Below the pieces are notes generated by a model, which did no database searches, was not told the origin of the DNA, and was given only the letters and a program-made list of their open reading frames with translations. Shown here piece by piece: positions 16,875 to 25,413 of a stretch of 64,000 bases of DNA; position 1 is the stretch's first letter; each line of letters opens with the position of its first letter. Both the position numbers and the translations under genes were made by a program. The stretch is from Fluctibacter halophilus (GTDB lineage: Bacteria > Pseudomonadota > Gammaproteobacteria > Enterobacterales > Alteromonadaceae): NCBI RefSeq assembly GCF_020687825.1, contig NZ_JAJEWP010000001.1, positions 107,980-171,979 on the forward strand. Direction: 5' to 3'.

Positions 16875-17404
16875 GGTGCTCCTATCAGTTGTTTGCGAAC
16901 GTCTGGGTACCGACAGGCCGGATCCAGCCAGATGGACAGAAAGTGGCCGGCAAACGCCTGATCCTCAATATGACCAATCGCCTCGTGGTTGTAGAAAAAG
17001 GTACTGTTGCCATTTTCCTCGACCCGCAGGGTGAGTCGATCACCTTCACGGATATCGGGCCAGAGGTCGCTCAGCATCGACAGCCAGTCGGTGACGTTTT
17101 GATGATCGATGCCGAGTCGCTGCCACTCTTTATCGGTTTGCTGGACCAGATCGTCGGCGCTGATATCTCGCAGGTATTCAATGTCCAGCGCCAATGGTGG
17201 CTGAATACCGGGATAGTTGCCGTCCGGCGAATACAGCCGTGATGTATAAATGTCCCAGAACAATACGCTGAGGGTGGCCTCGCCAACCTTCTGCAAGCCC
17301 TCAAGAGGGCGGCTACCCACTTCGCTGGCCATGGCCTGTGATGACGCCATGGCAAGTAGCGCAGCGGCACCGATCAACTGACGCGTGCGACGGGCGATAC
17401 ACAT
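16871..17404 (-). CDS. Chalcone isomerase-like periplasmic protein
   Basis: 177 residues with an N-terminal signal peptide (IGAAALLAMASSQAMA). The mature part follows the bacterial chalcone-isomerase-like family: KVGEATLSVLFWDIYTSRLYSPDG near the start and NHEAIGHIEDQAFAGHFLSIWL near the end. Bacterial members are not known to act on chalcones; a lipid or fatty-acid binding role is often suggested. The start overlaps the end of cfa by 31 nt, so the genes are cotranscribed. Part of the six-gene stress operon. Confidence 0.85.
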   Translation of the reverse strand: MCIARRTRQLIGAAALLAMASSQAMASEVGSRPLEGLQKVGEATLSVLFWDIYTSRLYSPDGNYPGIQPPLALDIEYLRDISADDLVQQTDKEWQRLGIDHQNVTDWLSMLSDLWPDIREGDRLTLRVEENGNSTFFYNHEAIGHIEDQAFAGHFLSIWLDPACRYPDVRKQLIGAP

Positions 17405-18633
17405 TGTTGATTCGTCAGCAGTAATTGTACCGTGCTGATGGTGCGTTCAAGAAAACCACCTTCACAGTAACAAAAATAGTAGCGCCACAAGCGCATGAAG
17501 CGTTCATCGTAGCCGTCTTTTGCCAGGGCGTGCTGGTTGGCCAGTAATTGTTGGTGCCAATCATCGAGGGTTTTCGCGTAGTCCAGGCCGATATCGTGAA
17601 CATCACGGATGGCCATGGATGTGTGCTGTTTGACCAGGTTGCCTAACACGCTCAGCGAAGGCAAAAAGCCGCCGGGAAAAATGTGTTGCTGAATAAAGTC
17701 GACGTCTTTGCTGTAGCTGTCATAGCGACGATCATCAATGGTGATTGACTGCAACAGCATGATGCCATCGGGTTTCAGCAGTTGCTGGCAGTGTTGAAAA
17801 AACACCGGCAGGTAACGCTTACCCACGGCCTCTATCATTTCAATTGACACCAGCTTGTCATACTGGCCTTGTAAGGTGCGGTAGTCCTGTTTGAGCAGGG
17901 TGATACGATCCCCAAGACCCTCTCGTTCCACCCAAGCTGAGGCCCAGGCATGCTGTTCTTCGGAGATGGTGGTTGTGGTCACGCGGCAGCCGTAATGTTT
18001 GGCGGCAAAGATTGCCAGACCACCCCAACCGGTGCCGATTTCCAGCAGGTGGTCATCGGGGCTGAGGGACAGTTTGTCACAAATCACCTGTAGCTTGTGC
18101 TGTTGTGCTTCGGCCAGGGTGGCTTCTTCGGACGGATAAATGGCCGACGAATACATCATGCTGTCATCCAGAAACCGGGTGTACAAACGGTTGCCCAGAT
18201 CGTAATGCGCTGCAATATTGCGCTTGGCCTGACGGGTACTGTTGCGGCGCTGGAAATGCTTCAGTTGTCGTACGGGGGCAATGAGCCAGGAAAAACGCTT
18301 TTCCCACGCGTCCAGCAGCGCCAGATTGCGGGCAAACAGCTGAATCACATGGGTCAGGTTAGGTGAGTCCCACCAGGCGTCGGTGAAGGTTTCGCCGGCA
18401 GCGATGCTGCCCCCTAACAACAGACGGCGGTAGGCCCGTTGGTCGAGAATATCGATTTCTGCATGCAGAGGATCATGTTTGTCACCGAAGCAGGCGACCA
18501 GACTACCGCGCTCTTTCAGGATCATATAACCCTGGGGCAGTCTTTCAAACACACTGAGCAATGCAGACTTCGCCACTTTGTCCAGCCAGGAGGCTTTGTT
18601 GACGGCACTGAGTACCTGTTCACCGTTAGACAT
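17374..18633 (-). CDS. cfa: Cyclopropane-fatty-acyl-phospholipid synthase family protein
   Basis: SAM-dependent enzyme that adds a methylene bridge to, or methylates, unsaturated acyl chains of membrane phospholipids. The 419-residue protein has the SAM site LEIGTGWGGLAIFAAKHYG near residue 201, the preceding AHYDLGNRLYTRFLDDSMMYSSA, and the catalytic-region segment SIEMIEAVGKRYLPVFF. I placed the start at the ATG at 18633, which has AAGGAACAG upstream and lies 14 nt after the DUF1365 stop; in-frame sequence further upstream overlaps DUF1365. Its association with ChrR clusters suggests a role in light or singlet-oxygen stress. Confidence 0.93.
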   Translation of the reverse strand: MSNGEQVLSAVNKASWLDKVAKSALLSVFERLPQGYMILKERGSLVACFGDKHDPLHAEIDILDQRAYRRLLLGGSIAAGETFTDAWWDSPNLTHVIQLFARNLALLDAWEKRFSWLIAPVRQLKHFQRRNSTRQAKRNIAAHYDLGNRLYTRFLDDSMMYSSAIYPSEEATLAEAQQHKLQVICDKLSLSPDDHLLEIGTGWGGLAIFAAKHYGCRVTTTTISEEQHAWASAWVEREGLGDRITLLKQDYRTLQGQYDKLVSIEMIEAVGKRYLPVFFQHCQQLLKPDGIMLLQSITIDDRRYDSYSKDVDFIQQHIFPGGFLPSLSVLGNLVKQHTSMAIRDVHDIGLDYAKTLDDWHQQLLANQHALAKDGYDERFMRLWRYYFCYCEGGFLERTISTVQLLLTNQQCVSPVARVS

Positions 18634-18647
18634 GCACTGTTCCTTAA

Positions 18648-19367
18648 TCACTTGCCGGGGTGGTCGTAGACAGGCACTTTTTTCAGATACAGTTTCAGTG
18701 CCTGCCAGTAAATCCCCACCACCGTTTTTATTGTCATTGCAGGGATGCTTACCATTACGCGCCAAAGGGAAAAAGAGTTCATTGGTTGTCGTTGCAAATG
18801 CAAAGACGCGCTGAATTCGCGCTGTTGGCGATGGCAAGACAACGACAGTGACAAGCGGTCGCCGGGCTGACTGACTCGCCAATGGTAGGTCATGTCCATC
18901 GGATTAAACGGAGATACGTGGAATGCTTTGTCAGTTGGCGCCTGCTCGGCAAGGTTGACCAGATAATGATGTCGTTCATTCCACGGTGTATTGCTGACTT
19001 CGGCGAGCATGTGGGTGAAGTGGCCGTCCGGGTGTTGCAGGAAATAGAAGTTGACCGGACTGAAGTACAGACCAAACAGCCGACACTGTCCCAACAGAAA
19101 CACCTTACCGGTCAACCCTTTGCCACTCAGTTCACTCATTCGCTGGCGCACTGCTTCTGCCAATGGCTGTACCGGATCACCGAGGTAGTCGGCGCGCCGG
19201 AAGCGCACCGGTGACAGCCAGTGTCGGGAAAAGCCTCGGGTGTTTTCGATGGTGCTATCAAGATCGTCAAGCGCCAGCCAGAACAGAAAGATGCGATAGT
19301 CAAAATGGTGATGCTTGGGTACCAAACGGGTATGACTGACCTGTCCGACATACAGGCTGCTGGTCAT
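18648..19367 (-). CDS. DUF1365 family protein
   Basis: 239 residues from the ATG at 19367, chosen because it overlaps the stop of the upstream oxidoreductase as ATGA. Family segments: SLYVGQVSHTRLVPKHHHFDYRIF at the N-terminus, LGQCRLFGLYFSPVNFYFL in the middle, and AFHVSPFNPMDMTYHWRV. The biochemical role is unknown; DUF1365 genes almost always sit between an FAD-dependent oxidoreductase and a cfa-type gene, as here, and are thought to take part in acyl-chain modification. Confidence 0.92.
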   Translation of the reverse strand: MTSSLYVGQVSHTRLVPKHHHFDYRIFLFWLALDDLDSTIENTRGFSRHWLSPVRFRRADYLGDPVQPLAEAVRQRMSELSGKGLTGKVFLLGQCRLFGLYFSPVNFYFLQHPDGHFTHMLAEVSNTPWNERHHYLVNLAEQAPTDKAFHVSPFNPMDMTYHWRVSQPGDRLSLSLSCHRQQREFSASLHLQRQPMNSFSLWRVMVSIPAMTIKTVVGIYWQALKLYLKKVPVYDHPGK

Positions 19368-20626
19368 AACGAAGCTCCGAAGCGTTTGCACACATCCAAC
19401 GCACTGTTGACGCCGTCTTCATGGAAACCGTTGTACCAATAGGCGCCGCAAAAATGCAGGTTATCAACCCCGCAGATCTCATCCCGGCGCTGCTGAGCCG
19501 CCAGGGCCTCATGGTTAAATTGAGGGTGGGCATACCGGTATCTGCCGAGCACCTTGTCCGGATCGATATCCTGACTGCTGTTCAGTGTCACACAAAACGT
19601 GTGTGGCGCTGACAGACGCTGCAGTATGTTCATATTATAGGTCACGCAGGCAGGCGCATGGGCCTCCTCTTCGTCGCCGGTCAGCAAGTAGTTCCAGCTC
19701 GCCCACGCCAGGGGGCGGGCAGGCAACAACCGGGTATCTGTGTGCAGCACCACGTCGTTGTCCGCGTAGCGCAGGTTACCCAGAATCGCCTGCTGTTCCG
19801 CACTGGGCTGGCTTAACATTGCCAATGCCTGGTCGCTGTGGCAGGCAAAAATCACATGATCAAAGGTCTGCAATCCGAGAGAAGACTGGACCTGCCATTG
19901 GTGGCCGTGGCGGGTCACCTGCTGGACGGGGGTGGAAAGATGAATTCGCTCACGAAAGCCGTCGGTTAGCGGGGCAATGTAAGCCCTTGAGCCGCCGATG
20001 AGGGTATGCCATTGGGGCCTGTCAGATACGTTCAACAGTCCGTGATTGTTGAAAAACTGCAGGAAAAACCGCAACGGAAAACGCTCTATATCGGCCAGGC
20101 TGGTGGACCATATCGCCGCGCACATGGGCAGGATATAGTTGTCTTTGAACACGTCACTGAAGCGGTGCTCTGTGAGAAAATCGCCCAAGGTCTGGGATGG
20201 TTCAAACGTACTCTGTGCAAGGGTATCTTTACACAGTCCGTTGAAGCGCAGAATATCCCTGACCAGTCGCCAGAACCGAGGCCGCAACAGGTTGCGTCGT
20301 TGGGCAAACAGACTGTTCAGGTTGTTGCCATTGTATTCAATGTTCTGGGCGGTGTTTTTGACACTGAAACTCATCTCAGTGGGTTGCCCTTCAACGCCAA
20401 GCTTGTTCATCAGGCGAATAAAGTTGGGGTAGGTCCAGTCATTGTAGACAATAAAGCCGGTGTCAATTGCATAGGTGTGGCCATCGATGTCAATGTCTTT
20501 GGTGGCCGTGTGACCACCAATGTAATCATTGGCTTCAAACACCGTGATGTCATTATCCCGGTGTAGCAAATAGCCACAGGTCATTCCGGCAATGCCGGTG
20601 CCAATGATAGCGATTCGTTGTGTCAT
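19364..20626 (-). CDS. NAD(P)/FAD-dependent amine-oxidase-like oxidoreductase
   Basis: 420 residues. The N-terminal dinucleotide-binding motif is IGTGIAGMTCGYLL (residues 8-21), followed by VFEANDYIGGHTAT, which binds FAD ribose and phosphate. The C-terminus NLHFCGAYWYNGFHEDGVNSALDVC is the conserved flavin-binding end of this group. Members next to DUF1365 and cfa genes are thought to oxidise membrane lipid acyl chains or related substrates; the substrate here is unknown. Preceded by the SDR gene (16-nt gap) and followed by an ATGA overlap with DUF1365. Confidence 0.92.
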   Translation of the reverse strand: MTQRIAIIGTGIAGMTCGYLLHRDNDITVFEANDYIGGHTATKDIDIDGHTYAIDTGFIVYNDWTYPNFIRLMNKLGVEGQPTEMSFSVKNTAQNIEYNGNNLNSLFAQRRNLLRPRFWRLVRDILRFNGLCKDTLAQSTFEPSQTLGDFLTEHRFSDVFKDNYILPMCAAIWSTSLADIERFPLRFFLQFFNNHGLLNVSDRPQWHTLIGGSRAYIAPLTDGFRERIHLSTPVQQVTRHGHQWQVQSSLGLQTFDHVIFACHSDQALAMLSQPSAEQQAILGNLRYADNDVVLHTDTRLLPARPLAWASWNYLLTGDEEEAHAPACVTYNMNILQRLSAPHTFCVTLNSSQDIDPDKVLGRYRYAHPQFNHEALAAQQRRDEICGVDNLHFCGAYWYNGFHEDGVNSALDVCKRFGASL

Positions 20627-20642
20627 GCTAATTCTTCCGTGG

Positions 20643-21362
20643 TTACTGAGCGCTGCGCATGGATTGGCACAATGCTACTTTCAGTCGGTCGGGTAATCGT
20701 GTCAATAGCCGCAGGATTGCACCGAACATCCAGGGGAAGTAACGGTTTGCGGCATCCCGATCAATCTTGCTCAAAATCGCCTCTACGGCCTGTTGGGTAC
20801 TGATCCTCATTGGCATGGGAAAGTCATTTTTATCCGTCAACGGTGTTTTGACAAACCCCGGTGACAACGACGTTACCTTGACCCCGGAGGCGGCCAAATC
20901 GACCCTCAGGCTTTGGGTCAGGTAGTGCACAGCCGCTTTGCTGGCACCGTATGCCTGACTGCGGGTGAAAGGCAGCAGCCGCGCCATACTGTCTACCACC
21001 AACAAGTGCGTACCCGGTTGCAATGCGTGCTGCAGACCTGCCAGACAGTTCACCACGCCAAACAGGTTGGTTTCGAAAACGCGACGGAACAGGGACGGAT
21101 CGATGCTGTGTGCATCCACGTATTCACATACGCCGGCGTTGAGCACGATGATATCAGGCCGGCAATCGGCCAGGGCCTGACGGGTTTCTTGCTCGTCATT
21201 GACATCGAAGCAGCGGGTTTCAATGCCGTGCTCTTGATGCAGTTGTGCGAGCTTCTCTGCTGTGCGGCCACAACCAATAACCTGATAGCCGCGACGGGCA
21301 GCCTCAATTGCCAGCGCTTCACCGATACCTGACGTTGCGCCTGTTATCAGAAGGGTTTTCAT
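20643..21362 (-). CDS. Short-chain dehydrogenase/reductase, first gene of the stress operon
   Basis: 239 residues from ATG 21362; an upstream in-frame TTG at 21368 is less likely. The NAD(P)-binding TGATSGIG is at residues 7-14, the NAG motif in LNAGVCEY, and the catalytic YGASK around residue 145 with an upstream serine in VVDSMARLLPF. The substrate is unknown. It is the promoter-proximal gene of SDR-FAD oxidoreductase-DUF1365-cfa-CHI-like-DUF3833. A sigma-E/ChrR-type promoter lies 40 nt upstream. Confidence 0.93.
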   Translation of the reverse strand: MKTLLITGATSGIGEALAIEAARRGYQVIGCGRTAEKLAQLHQEHGIETRCFDVNDEQETRQALADCRPDIIVLNAGVCEYVDAHSIDPSLFRRVFETNLFGVVNCLAGLQHALQPGTHLLVVDSMARLLPFTRSQAYGASKAAVHYLTQSLRVDLAASGVKVTSLSPGFVKTPLTDKNDFPMPMRISTQQAVEAILSKIDRDAANRYFPWMFGAILRLLTRLPDRLKVALCQSMRSAQ

Positions 21363-21401
21363 CGCCAATCCACACCTGTGAGTTAATCAACATGCTGTAG
21401 A

Positions 21402-21427
21402 TACATCGCCAGTGGTGTCTCGGATCA
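21402..21427 (-). promoter_or_regulatory. ECF sigma (RpoE/ChrR type) promoter of the stress operon
   Basis: Minus strand: TGATC (21427-21423), 17-nt spacer, TGTA (21405-21402). It matches the site in front of the sigma gene at 22096 in both boxes and spacing, and the TGATC/CGTA pattern recalled for RpoE-ChrR systems. Confidence 0.7.
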
Positions 21428-21454
21428 CCTGGCCTGAGGGATTGGCAGAAAAAA

Positions 21455-21480
21455 CGATCTGTTTATCCAATGAGTCCGTA
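21455..21480 (+). promoter_or_regulatory. ECF sigma-type promoter of the LON-domain gene
   Basis: CGATC (21455-21459), 17-nt spacer, CGTA (21477-21480), 39 nt before the ATG at 21520. It is divergent from the stress-operon promoter and differs from TGATC by one base. Confidence 0.55.
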
Positions 21481-21519
21481 ATGGCTGTCATGAAGCATAA
21501 AACCCGGGAGGCCGATGTG

Positions 21520-22098
21520 ATGTCGAACAGCTTTGAATTGCCTTTGTTTCCTTTGTCGGCCCATGTTTTGCCGGGGGGACGTCTGTCACTGCGCATTTTT
21601 GAGCCTCGCTATGTGAGGATGGTTAAGGAAGCGTGCGCTGCACAGCAGGGGTTTGGTGTGTGCATGTTGAATGCGCGCGGCGACAAGGCGCGCAACGAGC
21701 ATATCTACCCGGTTGGCACCTACGTTGAGGTGATCGACTTTGATCTGCTTGAAGACGGCTTGCTGGGTATTACCGTGGAAGGACAACGCTGCTTTCAAGT
21801 AAACAATATAGAAAGCCAGCCAGATGGCTTGCGGGTTGGTCAATGTGAGTGGCTGGATAACTGGCAGGCCACAACGACTGATATGGATGTTGCACCGATG
21901 GACACCCGCTTGCGCGAGATATTCGACAAGTACCCTGAAGTTAATGCGTTGTATCAGCAGCCCCGGTTTGATGATCCGATTTGGATCATTTACCGCTGGC
22001 TGGAACTGCTACCGGTGAATACCGAAACAAAACAACAGCTTCTGCAGCAAAAAGATTACGGCACAGCCCTCAAGTTTCTGTCACAATTAGTGCAATGA
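21520..22098 (+). CDS. LON substrate-binding domain protein
   Basis: 192 residues consisting of the N-terminal LON domain alone, without AAA or protease domains: ELPLFPLSAHVLPGGRLSLRIFEPRYVRM at the start, GTYVEVIDFDLLEDGLLGITVEG in the middle. Stand-alone LON-domain proteins are of unknown function, possibly peptide binding. The ATG at 21520 was chosen because GGGAGG lies 8 nt upstream; the earlier in-frame ATG at 21481 would fall at the predicted transcript start. The gene sits between two divergent ECF-type promoters, and its stop codon overlaps the -35 box of the sigma operon. Confidence 0.88.
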   Translation: MSNSFELPLFPLSAHVLPGGRLSLRIFEPRYVRMVKEACAAQQGFGVCMLNARGDKARNEHIYPVGTYVEVIDFDLLEDGLLGITVEGQRCFQVNNIESQPDGLRVGQCEWLDNWQATTTDMDVAPMDTRLREIFDKYPEVNALYQQPRFDDPIWIIYRWLELLPVNTETKQQLLQQKDYGTALKFLSQLVQ

Positions 22099-22121
22099 TC
22101 TTTTTCCGCATCGCTGACGTA
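22096..22121 (+). promoter_or_regulatory. Autoregulatory ECF sigma promoter of rpoE-chrR
   Basis: TGATC (22096-22100), 17-nt spacer, CGTA (22118-22121). The -35 overlaps the LON-gene stop codon. Spacing equals that of the two sites near 21400-21480. Confidence 0.7.
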
Positions 22122-22148
22122 ATCCTTTTAAACGACGATTAACAGGTG

Positions 22149-22769
22149 ATGCAAATGCTCGTTGGGATCCCTTTGGACAATCAGCAACGCCGATCGGTAC
22201 AGCCGAAAGACTGTGCCGATGAGATGGCCCATCATTTGAAACAAGTGGCAGAAAACCGTTGTAAAGCGGCGTTCTCTCAAGTGTTTGGCTATTTTGCGCC
22301 GCGACTGCGCTCTTTCGCGTTGAAACAGACCGGTAATGAAGCACTGGCGATGGAGCTGGTGCAGGACACACTGTCCAATGTGTGGCAGAAAGCCCATCTT
22401 TTTAATGCTGAAAAGGGGTCGCCGTCGACCTGGATTTTCACCATCGCACGTAATATTCGCTATGACATGCTGCGCAAGCAGCAAAACCGCAAAGAAGATA
22501 TTTGCGCGGATGATTTGTGGCCGGTGTTGTGTGAACAGACCGCCGACCCGAACGAAGTGGAAATGGATGAACAGATCACCCTCGACCAGCTGGGCACATT
22601 GTTTGAAGCCTTGCCAGAGAAGCAAAAGGTTGTGATCGAAGCCATTTACATTGAAGGCAAATCGCAGCAAGAAGTGGCCGACCAACTGGACATTCCTTTG
22701 GGAACGGTAAAATCACGCACTCGCCTTGCCTTGCAACGACTGAAAGAGATGTTGAACGACCATGATTAA
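22149..22769 (+). CDS. rpoE: ECF RNA polymerase sigma factor of the RpoE/ChrR (ECF11) group
   Basis: 206 residues. Region 2 contains CKAAFSQVFGYFAPRLRSFALKQTG and AMELVQDTLSNVWQKAHLFN, with STWIFTIARNIRYDMLRKQ; region 4 has LPEKQKVVIEAIYIEGKSQQEVADQL and the recognition helix IPLGTVKSRTRLALQRL. The 3' end overlaps chrR by 8 nt, the classic sigma/anti-sigma arrangement. Possible starts are GTG 22146, ATG 22149 and ATG 22155; the last has the best spacing from AGG. In Rhodobacter and Vibrio this sigma factor is released from ChrR by singlet oxygen or light. Confidence 0.9.
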   Translation: MQMLVGIPLDNQQRRSVQPKDCADEMAHHLKQVAENRCKAAFSQVFGYFAPRLRSFALKQTGNEALAMELVQDTLSNVWQKAHLFNAEKGSPSTWIFTIARNIRYDMLRKQQNRKEDICADDLWPVLCEQTADPNEVEMDEQITLDQLGTLFEALPEKQKVVIEAIYIEGKSQQEVADQLDIPLGTVKSRTRLALQRLKEMLNDHD

Positions 22770-23421
22770 TTTACACCCTACCGCACAGCAACTGATGACC
22801 TATGTCGACGGTTCAATGGAGCCGATGATGGCACTGGTAGTGGCCTGTCACGTTGACATGTGTGCACACTGCCGGGCCAAGGTTGAGCAATTGCAGTTGA
22901 CCATCAGTGATAATGCGTTCGCGCTGGAAAGCCAGGACAATGTTTCCTTTGGTGACATGATGGCATCCATTATGGCATTGCCTGCTGCAGAACCTCGCGT
23001 GCGTCCCGCGTCACCGCCAACGCTGGAGTTGGATGGACGTTCTTTTGTGTTGCCCCGACCGCTGCGTCGTTTTGTCGACAAAACCGGTAACTGGTCCCAT
23101 TTGCTGGGCAATTTATGGCAGGCGCCGGTGGATATTGGCGGGGGCGGTAAGGCCCAGTTTATTTTTATGGAGAAAGGTGGTCGAGTGCCGGAGCATACCC
23201 ATCGCGGCAATGAAACGACGCTGGTGATTGACGGTGAATTTAGCGACGGGCTGGGTCACTATGATTCGGGTGATTTTATCCACATGGACGGGCATCACGT
23301 GCATACCCCTCGTTCTGATGCTGATGAAGGTTGCCTGGTGTTCAGTGTGGTAGACAAGCCGTTACATTTTACCTCCGGTATCGCCCGGTTGCTGAATCCA
23401 TTCAGCCAACTGTTTTTCTAG
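22762..23421 (+). CDS. chrR: Zinc anti-sigma factor ChrR with cupin domain
   Basis: 219 residues. The zinc-binding N-terminal anti-sigma domain has His5, His30, Cys34 and Cys37 (HVDMCAHC), the same spacing as the four ligands of Rhodobacter ChrR. The C-terminal cupin domain has PEHTHRGNETTLVIDGEF and GDFIHMDGHHVHTP, with histidines and glutamate able to bind a second metal. It holds the ECF sigma factor inactive in the cytosol until singlet oxygen or a similar signal arrives. A bidirectional terminator follows. Confidence 0.94.
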   Translation: MINLHPTAQQLMTYVDGSMEPMMALVVACHVDMCAHCRAKVEQLQLTISDNAFALESQDNVSFGDMMASIMALPAAEPRVRPASPPTLELDGRSFVLPRPLRRFVDKTGNWSHLLGNLWQAPVDIGGGGKAQFIFMEKGGRVPEHTHRGNETTLVIDGEFSDGLGHYDSGDFIHMDGHHVHTPRSDADEGCLVFSVVDKPLHFTSGIARLLNPFSQLFF

Positions 23422-23442
23422 CCCGAGGGCCAATCTAAAGCA

Positions 23443-23471
23443 CAAAAAAACCGCCTGCTGGCGGTTTTTTT
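23443..23471. terminator. Bidirectional terminator between chrR and bamD
   Basis: AAAAAAACCGCC and GGCGGTTTTTTT form a GC-rich 5-bp core plus A:T extension with a TGCT loop. Serves both convergent genes. Confidence 0.92.
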
Positions 23472-23486
23472 ATTGCTGGTCAATGC

Positions 23487-24260
23487 TCAGTCGCCACTGG
23501 CAATGCGTGCATCCGGGTAGTTGAGCTTGAGGGTTTTGACGGCGTTTTCTTTCAGCTCTTCCAGGCCCAGTGTGTCATAACACTCAATCATGATTTGCAA
23601 CGCTTCTTCCACCATTGCGGTGTCAGGATAATACTCCAGAACATACCGTCCGCGGTTGGCGGCAGCCACATACGCTTCGCGGCGCATGTAAAAGCGTGCA
23701 ATGGCAATCTCGTATTTGGCCAGACGGTTTTTGATGTAGACCATGCGTTTTTGCGCGTCGGCGGCGTATTTGCTCTCAGGGTATTTTTCCAGTAGCCGTC
23801 GGAAGTCTGAAAACGCTTCGCGGCTTTTGGACGGATCCCGGTCGGAACGATCAATGCCTGCCAGTTCCTGGAACAGGTTCTTGTCCGCATCCATGTTGGT
23901 TAAGCCACGCATGTACAGGGCGTAATCAATGTCTGAATGGTTGGGGTTGAGGCGAATAAACCGGTCAATGGTGGCCAGTGCTTCTGGCGTTTTACCGGTT
24001 TTGTAGTATGCATAGATCAGATCCAGTTGCACCTGGTGGGACAACGGGCCGAACGGATAACGGGAATCAAGGGCGCTGAGAATTTGTGCGGCATTATTGA
24101 AATTGCCGATTTCCAGGCTGTTTTTGGCATCTGCGTAGAGGGCTTCGGCACCACGGTTGCCGATGACAATCTCGTCATCATCCGGTGATGAAGAACAGCC
24201 ACCAAGGACCACTAGACAGGTCAGGAGGCTGACGATTTTCCAAGGGTGTGTCAATTTCAT
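23487..24260 (-). CDS. bamD: Outer membrane assembly lipoprotein BamD
   Basis: Lipoprotein of the BAM complex that folds outer-membrane proteins, with BamA. 257 residues from ATG 24260; the signal ends in VLGGC with Cys22 lipidated. The mature protein has five TPR-like repeats: ALYADAKNSLEIGNFNNAAQ, SRYPFGPLSHQVQLDLIYAYYKTG and DSRDPSKSREAFSDF-type segments are the normal BamD signatures. Divergent from rluD, an order common in gammaproteobacteria. An ATG at 24290 would add ten residues before the signal peptide. Confidence 0.95.
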   Translation of the reverse strand: MKLTHPWKIVSLLTCLVVLGGCSSSPDDDEIVIGNRGAEALYADAKNSLEIGNFNNAAQILSALDSRYPFGPLSHQVQLDLIYAYYKTGKTPEALATIDRFIRLNPNHSDIDYALYMRGLTNMDADKNLFQELAGIDRSDRDPSKSREAFSDFRRLLEKYPESKYAADAQKRMVYIKNRLAKYEIAIARFYMRREAYVAAANRGRYVLEYYPDTAMVEEALQIMIECYDTLGLEELKENAVKTLKLNYPDARIASGD

Positions 24261-24283
24261 CTCGCTCTTATTATTTGTTGGAT

Positions 24284-24311
24284 TTAGCAATGGGAAAAAA
24301 TCCGCTAGAAT
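24284..24311 (+). promoter_or_regulatory. Candidate sigma-70 promoter of rluD
   Basis: TTAGCA (24284-24289), 16-nt spacer, TAGAAT (24306-24311) in the 163-nt divergent gap between bamD and rluD. Predicts a leader of about 105 nt. Confidence 0.5.
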
Positions 24312-24423
24312 ACGCCGATATGCTTAACGCTTCGCGCTGCATTCTACCCCACTGATTCTGGGGATGCATCTTTAATTCAAACCTGCGACTGAATGTAAGC
24401 GCAGAACCAATCTAGGACTCCGA

Positions 24424-25413
24424 ATGACGACCCAGCAAGAACATGTCGAACTGCAAGGCATCGTGCCCGACCATTTGTTTGGTAAACGCTTAGATCAGGC
24501 ATTGGCCGAAATGTTCCCCGATTATTCGCGTTCCCGGTTAAAAGAATGGATTTTGGCCGGAAATGTCGAGATTGCTGGCAATGTGTGTGACAAACCCCGT
24601 GAAAAATTGCTGGGTGGTGAGCCTATTGCGATCCATGCCACACTCGACGTGCAGGTGTCACACAAAGCACAGGACATTGACCTGGATATCGTCTACGAAG
24701 ATGACGACATTCTGGTGATCAACAAGCCTGCCGACTTGGTGGTACATCCGGGCGCTGGCAACAGCGACGGTACGGTGCTAAACGCGTTGCTAAAACATGC
24801 CCCCGGGGTGGCCAATGTACCCAGAGCGGGTATCGTTCACCGCCTCGACAAAGACACCACCGGCTTGATGGTGATTGCCAAAACCGTGCCTGCTCAGACC
24901 CACCTGGTTGAAGACCTGCAAGCCCGGGAAATCAGCCGCGAATACGAAGCGGTGGTGTGCGGCACTATGGTGGCAGGCGGCATCGTTGATGCACCTATCG
25001 GGCGCCATGCCACCAAGCGTACCAGCATGGCGGTGCGGGAAACCGGCAAACCGGCCGTGACACACTACCGGGTGAAAGAGAAGTTTCGCGCCCATACCCA
25101 CCTGCGCTTAAAGCTTGAGACCGGCCGGACCCACCAGATCCGTGTCCACATGGCCCATTTGCGTCATCCGCTGGTGGGCGACCCGTTGTACGGTGGACGC
25201 CCCAGGCTGCCCAAAGCGGCCGGTGATGATATGGTCCAGGTATTGCGAGGTTTCGGACGTCAGGCCTTGCATGCAGCGCAATTATCCCTGCATCACCCGG
25301 TTAGCGGTGAATGGATGAGCTGGCAGGCGCCGTTACCGGCGGATATGCAATCGCTGCTGACGATATTGCGTGCCGACACCAAGGAGCACGGGGTTGACCT
25401 CGACACCCTGTAA
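24424..25413 (+). CDS. rluD: 23S rRNA pseudouridine synthase RluD
   Basis: Makes pseudouridines 1911, 1915 and 1917 in helix 69 of 23S rRNA. 329 residues: S4-like RNA-binding domain (GKRLDQALAEMFPDYSRSRLKEWI), then the RluA-type catalytic domain with HRLDKDTTGLMVIAKT, whose aspartate (near residue 142) is the nucleophile, and LKLETGRTHQIRVHMAHL. The last 20 nt overlap the pgeF start. bamD-rluD-pgeF-(clpB) is a conserved gammaproteobacterial neighbourhood; here an AraC gene and an ars operon are inserted before clpB. Confidence 0.95.
   Translation: MTTQQEHVELQGIVPDHLFGKRLDQALAEMFPDYSRSRLKEWILAGNVEIAGNVCDKPREKLLGGEPIAIHATLDVQVSHKAQDIDLDIVYEDDDILVINKPADLVVHPGAGNSDGTVLNALLKHAPGVANVPRAGIVHRLDKDTTGLMVIAKTVPAQTHLVEDLQAREISREYEAVVCGTMVAGGIVDAPIGRHATKRTSMAVRETGKPAVTHYRVKEKFRAHTHLRLKLETGRTHQIRVHMAHLRHPLVGDPLYGGRPRLPKAAGDDMVQVLRGFGRQALHAAQLSLHHPVSGEWMSWQAPLPADMQSLLTILRADTKEHGVDLDTL

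Noticed and set aside
18634..18882. N-terminal extension of Cfa by 83 residues
   Set aside because: It lies inside the DUF1365 gene and has no family similarity; ATG 18633 has a ribosome site.
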